Shown: positions 1-11,967 of the stretch, one piece after another
Layout: every line of letters begins with the position of its first letter
Numbering within the stretch: the stretch's first letter is position 1
Assembly (NCBI GenBank): GCA_034359265.1
Contig: CP136890.1
Location: forward strand, 1,304,501 to 1,368,500
Reading direction: 5' to 3'
DNA length: 64,000 bases
From: Canna indica
Taxonomy: Eukaryota; Streptophyta; Magnoliopsida; Zingiberales; Cannaceae
Position numbers and translations under genes: made by a program
The notes under the pieces: generated by a model
The model's input: only the letters and a program-made list of their open reading frames with translations
Databases searched by the model: none
Told to the model about the DNA's origin: nothing

Positions 1-179
1 GCAGGCTTGGAAGAGGATGAGGGGAAGCGGTGGAGTGAGAGCTGGAGGTACACGAATTCATCTTGCTCGAGTAGCTGAGGTTTGCTGTCGCGGTCGCGGA
101 GCCACTGGAGTATTGCATCCACCGCCTTCGCTGCAGCGTCCCTGATGAGAGGATCGACCTCGCTGAGATTTGATGCCAT
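1..179 (-). CDS. Ribosomal L1 domain-containing protein (5' part only)
   Basis: The reverse strand opens with an ATG at 179 and stays open to the left edge (59 codons), so only the amino terminus is present and the gene continues outside the window. The translation starts MASNLSEVDPLIRDAAAKA and includes KPQLLEQDEFVYL. By memory, that block is conserved near the start of plant ribosomal-L1-domain (UTP30/RSL1D1-like) proteins, nucleolar factors linked to pre-rRNA processing. The L1 domain itself lies beyond the edge, so the assignment rests on this short motif. A TA-rich run at 252-270, about 75-90 bases upstream of the ATG, could act as a TATA element. The frame is GC-richer than the adjacent AT-rich DNA, which supports real coding. 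Confidence 0.7.
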   Translation of the reverse strand, partial: MASNLSEVDPLIRDAAAKAVDAILQWLRDRDSKPQLLEQDEFVYLQLSLHRFPSSSSKP

Positions 180-251
180 CGTCGATGGTAGTGGAGGTAG
201 CGGCGGCTGCAAATAGTGTGGGCGGAGAAGATGGTAGTAGGGTTAATAACG

Positions 252-270
252 TATATATATATATATATAT
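252..270. repeat. (TA)n microsatellite, possible TATA element
   Basis: An uninterrupted TA dinucleotide run lies upstream of the reverse-strand ATG at 179. It may supply the TATA element of the L1-domain gene, or it may be simple AT-rich slippage. Confidence 0.6.
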
Positions 271-2768
271 TCTGATCCATTTATAAAATATATTTTGAGT
301 TAGATTACGGATTGTATTCCAATCTAATATATAATTTCTGTATATTATAACAAATTTTATATATAATAATTTTTGTATTGAGTACACAAAATATTTTTAC
401 TATTTAAATATTTATAGAGTTATTGTATTTTAAAACCATATACAATATTTTAAATTAAAATATAATTTTACATATTATAATAATAAAAACGGCAATTATT
501 TAATTGTTGGCTGGTTGCTCAATCAACAAGAAATTATTTTATAAGCAAATTTAATTATCAAATTATACACATTTTGCTATTAATTTGCATAACAACTCAA
601 TATTTTGTATTGTTTTTTTTAGTTTTTTCGTATATCTCATTAAAAAATTGTCAGCCGTTGAGCTCTTTTTATTTTAATATGAAATAATAATTATTTTGAT
701 ATAGATAATTATGTTTATTTATTTATAACTTTTTTCTATAATTTATTATATTGCATAATATGATGAAGAGTACTTTAAAAAATTATATCATTTATATGTA
801 AAATAATGATGATGTATGAGAATGGAGTTTATCATTTATTTTTGAAAAAAAAAATGCTCCTTCACATATTAGGATATAATAAATTCCGAATAGGAGATTC
901 CATTCAATTTTGGGTTAAAAATGACCCAAATTAATGTACAATAGTAATGATAATGGATTTTTATGAAATCTAGTTTTTTTATGAAAAATAAAAAATATAT
1001 ATAAGATTGTTTTTTTTATGATATTGATCGAGATTGTCTAGTTTGAAAATATCAAGATTGCTGTGGCAAACTTATAGTTATAGAAATTTTATAAAATTGA
1101 TCAATTTGAAAATAATCAAACTATATTCAATTTATGAAAATAAAAATAAAAAATAATTATATTCAACCCAAACTATTTTATTAAATTCACGAATTAACTA
1201 AATGATCAATTTATATCTAATTTAACAAATTTATTTTTTTTATGCAAATGAAATTTCTTTAAATCACTCTATTTATTATTTAATCAAAATTAATTAATTT
1301 TAGACATTTCGACTTGATTTTTTTTAAATATAATATTTATTAAGTAATTTGATATCTAGTTGAACAAAACATAATATTGAATACATTATCAACCATATTA
1401 GCAAAAACAAAAGTTTCTAATTGCAAATATATAATTAATATATTATAAACGTACAAAGTAAAATACATGATAAATAAATCAATTAATATATTAGTATTTA
1501 GTGAAAGTGTAATAAATGAGAGAAAAAATATAATCATATTTATAATTCATATTAAGTTTTTTTCTTCATCTTTATAATATGTTGAGTATAAAATAATATT
1601 GATACTTGTTTTGATGAGTTAATACTATTGATTGCCATTGTTATTTAATTTTTGAATTTATTAGATTTCAATTTTTATTAAAAAATGTATGCAAAAATTT
1701 ATATTTTAATTTTCGACAAACTTACTTTAAATTCTTGTAGTCAAAGTTACAACATTGGATAATAATTTCTCTCGCATTTATCAATATAAGATTTTCTTAT
1801 ACAATTAATCATTTTAACTTACATAAACTAATTTATCATCTAATCAGTATCATATAACTACTAAAATTATTTAATGAAATCTAATATTATTATTTTAATA
1901 ATCAAATCAGTTTCCGAAAAAATATTTTCATTTTCGCTAAAACTAATTTAGAAAATATTTTTTTTAATCAAACAACATCTAGACAACAAACCTCCACGCT
2001 TTTCGAGTTCAGCGTGGCTTCGGCGGTGACATACAAAATCACTTTTGATGCTCAAGTGAATGAAAATTCCAGATTATGAGTATCGAATTGAAATCGATAG
2101 TATATCTAATGTACGTCATGTTCGTTTTATGAGGTAGGTCGAGGTGTTCGACGATGATGCCTCCCATAATTTGGTGTGGATATGCCTGAATGGGTCGAAG
2201 TTTATCCCCAAGATGACGAGTTCATTATTGCTGAGTCCATGATAATTAATAAAGGATGTTGATATTTTTGTTTGGCTAGGTGGACCCTGCAGGCTAATTA
2301 AATTATATTTGGTTTGATTCGAGTTAGGCTCATGAGTATGAATGTATTCGGGCTTGATTTGATCGAGCCCAAAGAATTACTCCAGTCCAATATTATTTTA
2401 CTAATAAGAGGCTAAGGCAATATTCTCTGCCATCTATTTTTAAGAATTAGGTTCAAATTCATCATCATCTACAATATTTGAGTGGGCCGGCACGTACATC
2501 GGCCTAGTGATGAACATCTAAATAACGAAGCTTACAACTATAAAACGAAAAATATTTATAATAATAAAATAGTAGTGTAATTTGATAGATAAAATAGTAG
2601 TCTAATCCAATCATGCAAACCATGGCCGTGCTACACAATGTCCTCATTAATTAATGTCGGGCTCGCGGATTTCATCGGATAAGATCGCCCATATTTTGGT
2701 GACTCATATACCCGTTTCCAGTTCCACTCATGCATGAAGCATATATGTTTAGTTCATTCAAACAAAGA
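271..2768. other. AT-rich intergenic DNA, no gene seen
   Basis: About 2.5 kb of very AT-rich sequence with homopolymer runs. No open frame with coding character or splice structure was recognised on either strand. Short frames such as 1340-1537 look like chance products of low GC. Confidence 0.6.
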
Positions 2769-3544
2769 GAAGTGCATATTTGATCTTCTAAATTTTTAAT
2801 ATTTGAACTTTAATTTTATAAATTTTATTTTGATATTTTCGATCTGATAAATTTACTATGTAACATAGATTCGATACTATTCGTGATGATCCGTTAACTA
2901 TCGGTCAATGTGAACTAACACCGTTCATACACGTTGACATATTTGATCTTATAAATTTCATTTCAAAATTTTCAGTCCTATATGTTTAACCCGTAGCACA
3001 TGTTTGGTCTTATTCGCGACAGTACATTTGACGGAGTTAATATACTATCGTAAATATGATCAAATTTATATGACAGTCCGGCATATAGACAAGTTGGTAT
3101 GTTAACTCCGTAATATATATAAGTTTGATTCGTAACATAGATTTGATCATATTCATGACGGTCTGTTAACTCCGTCAATATGAACATAACGCTGTTTATT
3201 TTTTCATAGAGGGAGAGTTAACGGACAATCACATATATGATCAAATTTGTGCTATGAGACAAATATATTGGATCAAATTTATGTTACTGGGCAAATATAT
3301 AAAATCAAATATGTGCTACGAGACAAACATGTAAGATTGAAAATTTCAAAATAAAACTTATAAAACCAAATATATAATGTGTATGAACGGCATTAGTCGA
3401 CATTGACATATAATTAATGGACCGTCACGAATAAAATTAAATATGTACTACGGAACAAATTTATAGGACTGAAAATATCAAAATGAATTTTATAGAATTA
3501 AAATTCAAAAAATTAAAAATTTTATACAATCAAATCCGCGCTTC
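2769..3544. repeat. Long inverted repeat (foldback/MITE-like)
   Basis: The first ~170 bases, from GAAGTGCATATTTGATC onward, match the reverse complement of the last ~170 bases (ending about 3544) at most positions. This includes the block GTTCATACAC near 2924-2935 and its mirror near 3370-3380. The inner sequence around 2940-3350 is itself partly self-complementary. The whole 776-bp segment can therefore fold back on itself, as a non-autonomous TIR element would. No transposase frame and no clear target-site duplication were found. Confidence 0.6.
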
Positions 3545-4035
3545 TTCCACATTTAAATATATATGTACATCCATCCGTATATAGTTTTTTATACTATAAT
3601 TTTGGCTTCTCCTTAATTATAAAGTTTAATCTGGGAAAACCGAGATAGACACGTGGCTGAATTATAAGAAGATTAGAGGAATTAGTTGTGACGGATCATG
3701 CGCATGTGACAAAATTACACTTCCGGAAGATTCAAATGCTATTTATTAATTATACATAAGCTTGTAATTTATATATATTTTACAATAAAAAGTTACATCA
3801 AATATTCAGAATGTGATATTTGAAGTGTATTAAGATAATAAATAATAAACCATGTATAATTTCCCATTCATTTTACACTAATAATATTATAAACAATAAA
3901 TTTATAATAATTTTGTGTGAATTAATTAAATTTTTTATTAATAAAATAATATTATTTAGTTCTTTACACTTCAAAACATGATGCAAACTAAACTCAATTG
4001 AGGGGACCGACAAAGCACTACTTGCGTAGAAATCT
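3545..4035. other. Intergenic DNA, nothing recognised
   Basis: AT-rich spacer without recognisable coding sequence between the inverted repeat and the old hAT-like copy. Confidence 0.5.
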
Positions 4036-4513
4036 TGAGATGAGTCGGTTCGGATATTTATATTTTTTATGATACTCGAATCTTATCTTATATAGGATTG
4101 ACTTGTAGGTTTTAGACTTGAACTTTATCCCATTGGGACCTGGATCTAGACCTTATTTTGGAACTTGTGGTGTACTATACGGGTTTCAGATATCCTATTG
4201 GAACATATTCATTTACAAAACTTAGGTACAATATTAGATCAAACATGTTTATTTACAGGTTCTAAATATCTCTATTCGAATCTATTCATTTACATATTTA
4301 AGGATACGAGTTTTCAGATATATTATTAGAACTTGTTCATTTACCATGTATAACTTTCGGGTACTAGTTCCAGTTTCGATTTTGGGCATCTAATATATTA
4401 GTTCCGGAATCAATTTTAACTGCATGGATTATATTCGAATTTAATTCGGCCCACTCCGATGGATTTCAATCGATTTCGAATTTCGAGTTTATCCGGAACC
4501 CATGCGCACCCTA
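4036..4513. mobile_element. Degenerate hAT-derived repeat, same family as 49061-49496
   Basis: The segment runs from a decayed TTGAGATGAGTC end to GCGCACCCTA. Internal words are shared with the element at 49061: a GATACTCGA block near the left end and repeated units built on TTCATTTACA. Its right end resembles the CACACCCCTA terminus of the intact relative. No matching 8-bp target duplication survives, so this is an old copy and its left boundary is approximate. Confidence 0.45.
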
Positions 4514-6064
4514 CTAAAACCTCCGTCAAAAACCATGTTCGCCATTCCTTGTAAAAGGACAACACAGGACCACAGGCCTCCTCCACGCTAAATTTTCACA
4601 TGTTACATTGCTTCAATTATTATTGCCACCTTAAAAGAAACTAAGCAAAGCTACTTAAGAATTCCATGGCTCCAGTACGCTTGCATTCTGTCGAATACTT
4701 GCCACGCACTGCACGGCACACATCGTCCGTCGTCGTCTTCTTCTTGCAATAATAACCACACTTAATGCCATTGAAACCTCATAATCATATATATTAATTA
4801 ACTAGCTAGCTAGCTAGCCATTATTATATATGAAGTCTTATTAAGTTCGTGTTTGGTAGGGCAAATTTAATTTATTTGCAGTTTGCTTTTTGATTGACCA
4901 AGTAATCTCTTCATTATAAAGTAATCTCACTGTTTTCTTTTTCCTACTTAAATTCAACCTTAATGATGTGATTATGAGAATATAGAAACGATTTCAGAAT
5001 TATAAATCAGCTCAGGTGGCCGCTTTTTCCTGATACGAGATCTAATAAAGCAAAATTTAGCTGTGTTTGTTTAAGTGGCAAATCAGCATCTGTCTGATTG
5101 GATTGACAAGATTAAAATTCTGGCGGTGTTCTTAAACCTTTCCACCTAATCTTCCATTGCAGTCTGATACTGCAACAAACATTCTACTCCTTGCATGATA
5201 ATTAATCAGTAATGACGTACTGCAGAAACCACAGGCACCAATTCTGTAGGGTTTCTTCTTCAGCCACCTGATTCAGATTTTGCTGAGCATGAGAACGACT
5301 TATGTCGTCGTCTGTATTGGCTTCATACACTAGTAGAAGGATAGAAGAACTTTTGAAAGGAAATATAAGTATAATTAATTGATTGATTGGAGCATAAAGT
5401 AGAGAGCGAAATCAAGTATTTAATACTGATAACGTGGTTGTCAAAGAAGAAGAAGAAGGAAGCTTGCAGAGAAGGCCGTCTCGTCCTGTACTAGCACATA
5501 TATCCTCGGATGCGTGGTTTTTTATTACCAGCCCACCTTTTCTTCTCTCTCAAGTTGGCTGCTCTACTGCAGCATCATGGGATGTCGACGTACGTCCGCT
5601 TCTCTTTAATTATTATTGTTCTTGTTAATTTGTCCAGAAGCAACCAATAAATCCAAGCACAATCGATCTCAGCTCCCAATCCATAGCTTTTCCGTACATC
5701 TCTACTGTTGTCCTTTTCTTCTTGTTATCAGTAATTATATATATGTTCATCAGCAAACTGAGAAAGATCAAGATCGTCACACGCTATGAAAACTGGTGGT
5801 GACATTTTAATTCAGAAAAGAGAGCTGTTCAACATATCTGGAAGAGAGATGTATAATTACATAGAAAATGTTGATATGGATCAAACACTGAAAAGAAGAG
5901 TTCCAATTGATTACATGAAACAAAAGAGATATTCTTCAAACTTCTGAGCTCCTACTGTGTCTTTTTTTGCTTCACACAGTATTCGAAATTAATATCAACA
6001 ATCTTCTTCTTATTTATCTACAGATATTGGCTTCAATATCAATACGTATGCTGATAGCTTTGCT
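4514..6064. other. Intergenic DNA plus probable 3' UTR of the zinc-finger gene
   Basis: No gene was recognised. A short (CTAG)n palindromic run lies near 4801-4818. The part nearest 6064 is probably the 3' UTR of the reverse-strand zinc-finger gene. The short forward frame at 5434-5628 has no family resemblance. Confidence 0.5.
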
Positions 6065-7033
6065 TCAATCCTTCACCAATTCTGATACCCATCCCAAATC
6101 TGGCAACGTCTCCGCAGCTTCCTCCTTCTCCTCCCTCCTCCGACACTCGAAAAGCTTCGCTCTCAAGCCCCATGCCGCGGCATCCTCCCACCCGTCTGCC
6201 GCCACTGCTCTCCTCCCTGGAGTCAGCGGCGCGCTCCCTAGAGAGGACAGGAACTCGGCTCCCCTCCGCGTACTGAATGGCGGCCCCGACCTGACCTTGC
6301 TCAGCTGTATCTTCGCCATCGCCGCCATTACTTCGTCTATAGACACCGGAGATAGCGGCGGGGAAGAGCCGTCCGATGGCGGCGACATGGGCGCCAGCGC
6401 CAGAGTGGATGTCGGCGACGAGGACATCATAGCGCCGCCCTTACACGGCGACGTGGGGCTCGGAGGCAGAACGACCCGGAGCTGCTCGGGGGAGTGGGCG
6501 AAGAAACATATCCGGCGGGGACAGGCGGCGCCGTCCTTGCAGGGCTGAGTCCGGTAGCGAGACGGGTGAAGCCAGGTCTCGAACACCCCGTGGGCGTGCT
6601 CGCACGATTCGCCGCGGCGACACCCCCCGCCCCGGCGGAAATCAGGGCACGGAGCTCCGGAGTAGTTGAACCGCCGCGGGTCGCGCCGCCGCGCCTTCTC
6701 CCCCGGGTGGGCATAGGGGCACTCGGTCCAGTCGTGCGACCGCCCGCGGGGGCACCGCCGCACCTTGAACTCGTACATGCGGAACTCGTCGGAGGCGAAG
6801 GCGTCGGCCGCCGGGCCTTCCGATGACGAATCTTCGTTGCGGGGAAGGAAGCGTTGCAGGGCAGCAAGAGTCACCTCGCCGAGGAGGTGAGGAGGGAAGT
6901 CGCTGGAGAAGCCAGCGACGCCGCTGACAGGGAGAGCGGCGTACTGCTGCAGCGAAGCAGTGGGGTCGTCGGAGAGCGGCCAGGGAGGGACGTGGGCCGC
7001 CGGACGGCAGTGGGTCGGCTCGCCGGGCGCCAT
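6065..7033 (-). CDS. Arginine-rich tandem CCCH zinc-finger protein (RR-TZF)
   Basis: An intronless 322-residue protein. Residues 94-109 form the plant arginine-rich C-X5-H-X4-C-X3-H motif. Residues 129-148 are the first CCCH finger (C-X8-C-X5-C-X3-H) and residues 165-180 the second (C-X5-C-X4-C-X3-H), with the family's 16-residue linker. All zinc ligands are present. The C-terminal PDLGWVSELV resembles the conserved tail of AtTZF proteins. Family members bind AU-rich RNA, visit processing bodies and stress granules, and modulate hormone and stress responses; that is family knowledge, not shown here. The size fits the short RR-TZF subgroup (about 310-400 residues). The gene is very GC-rich, which creates long antisense shadow frames. 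It is divergent from the RGGA gene, so the two share an upstream region. The exact subgroup member is uncertain. Confidence 0.93.
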   Translation of the reverse strand: MAPGEPTHCRPAAHVPPWPLSDDPTASLQQYAALPVSGVAGFSSDFPPHLLGEVTLAALQRFLPRNEDSSSEGPAADAFASDEFRMYEFKVRRCPRGRSHDWTECPYAHPGEKARRRDPRRFNYSGAPCPDFRRGGGCRRGESCEHAHGVFETWLHPSRYRTQPCKDGAACPRRICFFAHSPEQLRVVLPPSPTSPCKGGAMMSSSPTSTLALAPMSPPSDGSSPPLSPVSIDEVMAAMAKIQLSKVRSGPPFSTRRGAEFLSSLGSAPLTPGRRAVAADGWEDAAAWGLRAKLFECRRREEKEEAAETLPDLGWVSELVKD

Positions 7034-7137
7034 TGGATGCTCACTGCGGGGCTGTAGAGGACGATGACTCGTTGACAGTATGAAAAGGTTGCAGTCGCAC
7101 GGAATTGGATGAGAGAATGAATGCTGCCAATGCCTTC

Positions 7138-7144
7138 ATTTATA
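7138..7144 (-). promoter_or_regulatory. TATA box of the TZF gene
   Basis: On the reverse strand the sequence reads GCTATAAATGA, a good plant TATA element about 105 bases upstream of the ATG at 7033. It predicts transcription starting near 7110 and a leader of roughly 75-80 nt. Confidence 0.6.
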
Positions 7145-8002
7145 GCGACTCGAGAAAACCGAAGAATAAAGGAAGTCGAGGGAAACCCGACGCCGCTTGG
7201 ATTTCTAAGGCGGTGAGCGGAAATGAGAAGAAGACGAGCCGCAACTTACGTTACGAGAAAAGTCTCGCGCCCGCGGTATGTCGGCGAGTCGCAGGCGCTC
7301 GCGACTTAAGTTGCGACGTCTCTTTAAATCCCGACATGGGGCACCGCTCCGGTGCGCGTTGCTTGCGCTTACCCGCGGTGGAGGTCACCAAACAAGATCG
7401 GAGGCGGTCGGACACGCGGAGGGAGGTAAGGGAGTGGGTGCAAGACGTGGCGAGAGGGGATGGACCACCGAGGAAGAGTGACCCCACCGTTGTGGGCGCA
7501 CCGGTTTCGCTATTTTGTCGGGTTTTACGTCACGCTCTAAATTGAATACGGTGGGACCCGACGGAGGTACGGGTGTGTGTAATATTATGAGGTAGCCCTC
7601 CATTGAATCTTCTTGTATTGCACTTCTTTACTATTACCTTTTACTCTGCTCGAAATTGAAGTTTTGCAACTTTGCATTTGTTTCCACACAAAAAGCAAAT
7701 TCATTTCCTTGCGAATTCTTCCATAAACTGCTTGCAGAATTGACAGAATGATACGTGGATTTCGATCGCTCAACTATTTCTTCTGTAACTTTTGTTCGAT
7801 CTTATCAGTGGTTGTTCACAGTGTAAAATTCAAAAACAATTCAATGTTATTTTAAGGATTTTTCTTATCCTAGAAAGATTAGCATTCCACCTAACATTAT
7901 GATTTATAAACTTGAAAAGTGTTTTGGATAAGAGCTACGACGTGTCAATATGTCGTACTGAGCAAGACTACTTGCAATCCGTTATAGAATACGTATGCAT
8001 GA

Positions 8003-8014
8003 GTCAACCACGTG
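8003..8014. promoter_or_regulatory. W-box and G-box in the shared upstream region
   Basis: GAGTCAAC (a TTGAC W-box on the reverse strand) is followed directly by the palindromic G-box CACGTG at 8009-8014. The cluster lies between the divergent TZF and RGGA genes. These motifs are typical of WRKY and bZIP/bHLH binding, but six-base motifs also occur by chance. Confidence 0.3.
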
Positions 8015-8452
8015 AGAGTTGAGCTGAGTTGAGTTAATTGGGCCGATGGCTTATAGTCCAAGTTGTTAATTGGGCCGATCATGTTGATTTCATTCAACTT
8101 GTTTCCAGTTAAAATTCTCCCATCGTCCGTCTATTTACAATCTAACAGTCCATATTTCTTCGTCCTCCACATTCCCAACTATATCCGAAGAAACCGCGGA
8201 TTTGACCAAAAACCCCATGCGGAACCCCCTTATATTTTATTTAGGGTTGATTTTTTCTTGACTTTTTCGTCATTTCACGTTGAAATAATTAAATTAATGA
8301 ATTCCGAGTGCGGGAGGAAAAGGATTTGGTCGGAACGCTCGCGGCGGCTAGGGTTTTATGCTTGTCTGTTCTCGTGCGCTCGATCGCCCATCTCGAAATC
8401 CAACCTTCGTCTCGTCGATCGAATTTGTACCTACGACGATTCTAGGGTTCCG

Positions 8453-8494
8453 ATGGAGATGAACTCGCGCAGTTTGATCTTATTCTGCCTATAG
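8453..8494 (+). promoter_or_regulatory. Upstream ORF in the RGGA leader
   Basis: A 13-codon frame (ATGGAGATGAAC... ending CTATAG) lies 56 bases before the RGGA start codon. If this stretch is part of the mature leader, ribosomes would meet it first. An unannotated leader intron could remove it. Confidence 0.35.
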
Positions 8495-8549
8495 GTTACT
8501 ATCGGTACAACACCCCCGAGTCCTGTGCTTGAGGCTTACTTTTACGGAT

Positions 8550-11500
8550 ATGGCCAGCGCCAATCCCTTCGTTCTCCTCGGTGATGACGATAGCGAGGAA
8601 CCGTCGCTGCTCCTTGCCGCGCAGCAACAGAAGATCGAGACAAAGAAGCCGGTCGCTGCCGTTTCTCAGGTGCAGGCGAAGCTCCCAAGCAAGCCGCTCC
8701 CTCCTGCGCAAGCCGGTAAGTTCCGTATTAATGCTGGTTTCTTTTTGCCATTGATTGTCTGACGGTAAAAAGATTGGCTTTTTTTGTATCAATACTGATC
8801 TTGGATCTCCTTTTCTAGAAAAAATTTTCGTTTGTGCGTGGTTTTCTTATGTTATGATTGTCTTTCTATTTTCTATTAATATAATTCTTCTCTGTGAAGT
8901 GGTTCCAATTTTTCTTTTTTCTTAGTTGGTTTCGTTTGATCTGATTTGGACTTGTTTAATCTTACAGTGAGAGAGGCAAGGGAGGTGAGGAGCAACACTG
9001 GGGCGGTACGTGGCGGTGCTGGCCGAAGTGGGCCTGGTCGTGGTAGAGGGGGAAGAGGGGGTGGGATGTATCAAAATCGTGATTTTGGAAATGGGAACAT
9101 TGGTGGTGGTGGTCAACAAGGATATGGGGGCGATGGTGCCGTTGGTGAAGATGGTGACTCTGGTAGGTTGCAGGAGAGGGAACGTGCACCACGTCAACCA
9201 TTCAGTGGTGGCCGCCGTGGTGGCTACGGGGGGCGAGGTGGATACAGAAACGAGGAGACTGGCGGCGATCCTGAACACCCTGCACGGAGGATATATGAAA
9301 GGAGGAGTGGTACTGGACGTGGTTACGAGATGAAACGAGATGGTGCAGGGCGTGGGAACTGGGGAACTGCAACAGACGAAACTATCGCACGGTTGTGTGT
9401 GGTTTCTTTATTTTGCGATGAATATAGTTAGATTGGTGCATTTTGTTCTGACTCTGCAGCTGTATCATATCTGCAGGGAAAATGAAGATATTGTTAATGC
9501 TGACGATAAAACTGTTACGGCTGAGAAACAGGATGGAGTGTCATCTCCTGAGGTGGATAAGGATAACAAGGGGGATGCAACAAATGGGCCAGAAGAGAAG
9601 GAAGAGGACAAGGTAATTTTTTTAAAATATAAAATATATGCTTAAGAATCAAAGGATTCTGGCAAATATGTTTTACTTGTAGCTGGTTGGTTTTCTTAAA
9701 TTCCCTTGTTGCATGAATACCGGATTAAATATTAACAAAGGTAGCATAACAATTGACATCTTCATATCTCTCCAATCATCGCTGCCCTTTTCTTGGCATA
9801 TGGTTGCACCAAAAGGCGTTGTTAATAGTTAATACTCCAATATGCTTTCTATCTCGATAAGCATGGTGTCTGCAATTCTTCTCTTACATGTCCTTGTTGG
9901 AAGATCTGGATATATAGTCCATCTTTTTCAAAAAAAATATTTTTGAATAAATGATATTTTTTGTTTTTTTTTGTGTTTTTTTGCTTGAGTGTAGTTAAGT
10001 ATGTGCTCAAAAAGGAGTATAGTTTCTTTTAACTGGTGTATATTATGTTTTCTTAGACATGATATTAAACATGATATACTTGTATTGCTATTGGGGTGTA
10101 TTTTTTAGCATTAATTACTTTTTTGGCCGTATATTAATTTTCTGTAGTAGTCTGTTTCTGGTACCATGAATCATCATTCAGCTTGTAAACACCCTTTTCT
10201 AAGTGTGCAAACACTTCTGATCTAATTTATTACGTCAAATTTGTGCTTCTCTAAGTTCACATATGAGAATAAAAAACTAGGGAGGTAATCTGAACGAAGG
10301 TTTGTTTGAAGGAGCATGACTAATAGCTTTTGAGCATACTTTGGTGCCACACGTGTACCACACTAAGATAACTATTAACTATTTCATTGACTTGTATGAT
10401 TGTGTATGAGTATCTGAAGTTGCGGTTTAGTTATTTTAAATTCACTTTACTTAAGGTTATTCATTATGGGTTTTTAATGATGTAGAACAAAGAGAAGCTT
10501 GTATACGCATCTGCACATGATTATTTGGACTTTGGCTAAAATTGTCTTTAGCCAGTTTATTTATGATGCTTGAGTAAGTCATTGATGGTTAGAACAAAGA
10601 AAATTTGCATTATGTCATTTAACTTGGACTTAAAGCTGTTTCTTTTGCGGGTCTGAGGAGGCTTTGACAAGCTTTTCTTTCATCATCATTTCTGGACAGG
10701 GTACCTTCCATAATTTGTTTTTTAATTCATCCTATTTCCAGGTTAAATCTCCATAATAAGGACAAGGGAAATGCTCTGGTTAACTTCATATAAAATTCTT
10801 AAACTGTTAATCAAAGGAATGTATCTTCAGCTAAACTTAGAAGTTGTTATACTAAATAGCTGATAAGTTTTTAATTGATTATTTATCTATATATTGCTTA
10901 GATAATCTAATATTGTCTATTACATTTACTAATACAAGGGTGATATGCAAAACATTTTTTTATATAACCAAGCATGTTTGCTGTGTCTTCAGATTGTACC
11001 TTGTAGTTCTAGTATTCAATATGAACTCTAACTGTCATTCAATGCAAATAGAATATTACTTCTTGGTTGCAAAACCAACTAGTATTCGACTCTCTTTTTT
11101 TCCCAATATTTTTCACTTTTAAAGTTATGTTGGCGGTGTCAGCACTACTGCAGATGCAGGTACACAGAACTGTTGAAGAGCATGCTTTCTAACTTGATGC
11201 AGGAAAGCCCTTGGGCCATGGGGTATTTATACATTTAATATTTGGATATCTGGATTGTTTTTTTCTAGATCTTTGATCTCCAGCAGAACCTATGCTCATG
11301 GTCTTGATTTTTTGATTAAGTTTTTGCTGTGATTATTTGCTTAAAGCATGACAATGTTAATGAAACATACTACTTAATTAATTGAGTAGGAGATGACATT
11401 AGAGGAGTATGAGAAACTGTTGGAGGAGAAAAGAAAAGCCTTGCTTGCAATGAAGAATGAAGAGAGAAAGGTTCAAATTGACAAGGAATTGCAGTCCATG

Positions 11501-11967
11501 AAGCAACTGTCTGTGAAGAAAGGAAATGATGAAATTTTTGTTAAGCTGGTAAGTGCACTGTGGCTTGTACATTTGTTTTATCACCATATGCACATGTTTT
11601 CCATTGAAATCCTGTTGATGCAACAACTTTTAATTGCAGGGCTCAGATAAAGACATTGGAAAAAAGAAAGAAAACACTGATCGGGATGAAAGGAACAAGA
11701 AGGTATAGAGCTACTCTAATTAATGGACCATATATGCCTTCTGAATCTTAACTGATGTCAATTCTTTCTTTGTAGTCCATGAACATCACTGAATTCTTAA
11801 AGCCAGCTGAAGGAGAGAGGGGTTATGGTGGCCGTGGCCGTGGAAGAGGGCGAGGTGGTCGTGGACAATATGGAGGTGGTTATGGTGGTGGTGCTTCAAC
11901 TTTTGCAGCTGCAGCAGCTCCTCCAATTGAGGATCCCGGACACTTCCCCACACTTGGTGCGAAGTGA
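8550..11967 (+). CDS. RGGA: RGG-repeat nuclear RNA-binding protein (HABP4/SERBP1/Stm1 family)
   Basis: Six exons: 8550-8715, 8968-9391, 9477-9612, 11390-11548, 11640-11702, 11776-11967. They have GT-AG borders and compatible phases and give 379 residues. The start MASANPFVLLGDDD matches the Stm1-type N-terminus of plant RGGA proteins. Exon 2 is dense in RGG/GGR repeats and ends in the family's KRDGAGRGNWGT motif. Exon 4 begins EMTLEEYEKLLEEKRKAL, the hallmark of the HABP4/PAI-RBP1 domain. The last exon carries a second RGG cluster and the terminal DPGHFPTLGAK. In Arabidopsis, RGGA binds RNA and affects salt and drought tolerance; SERBP1/Stm1 relatives bind ribosomes (family knowledge). Intron 3 is long (about 1.8 kb) and shows no gene. 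The methionine at 8550 is chosen because it fits the conserved N-terminus. Confidence in the family is high; the paralogue is uncertain. Confidence 0.95.

Noticed and set aside
5967..6548. 193-codon forward frame
   Set aside because: Antisense shadow of the zinc-finger gene; the reverse frame carries all zinc ligands.
9613..11389. A hidden gene in the long RGGA intron
   Set aside because: Only short frames without family resemblance. The flanking exons join in phase with conserved sequence directly across the intron.
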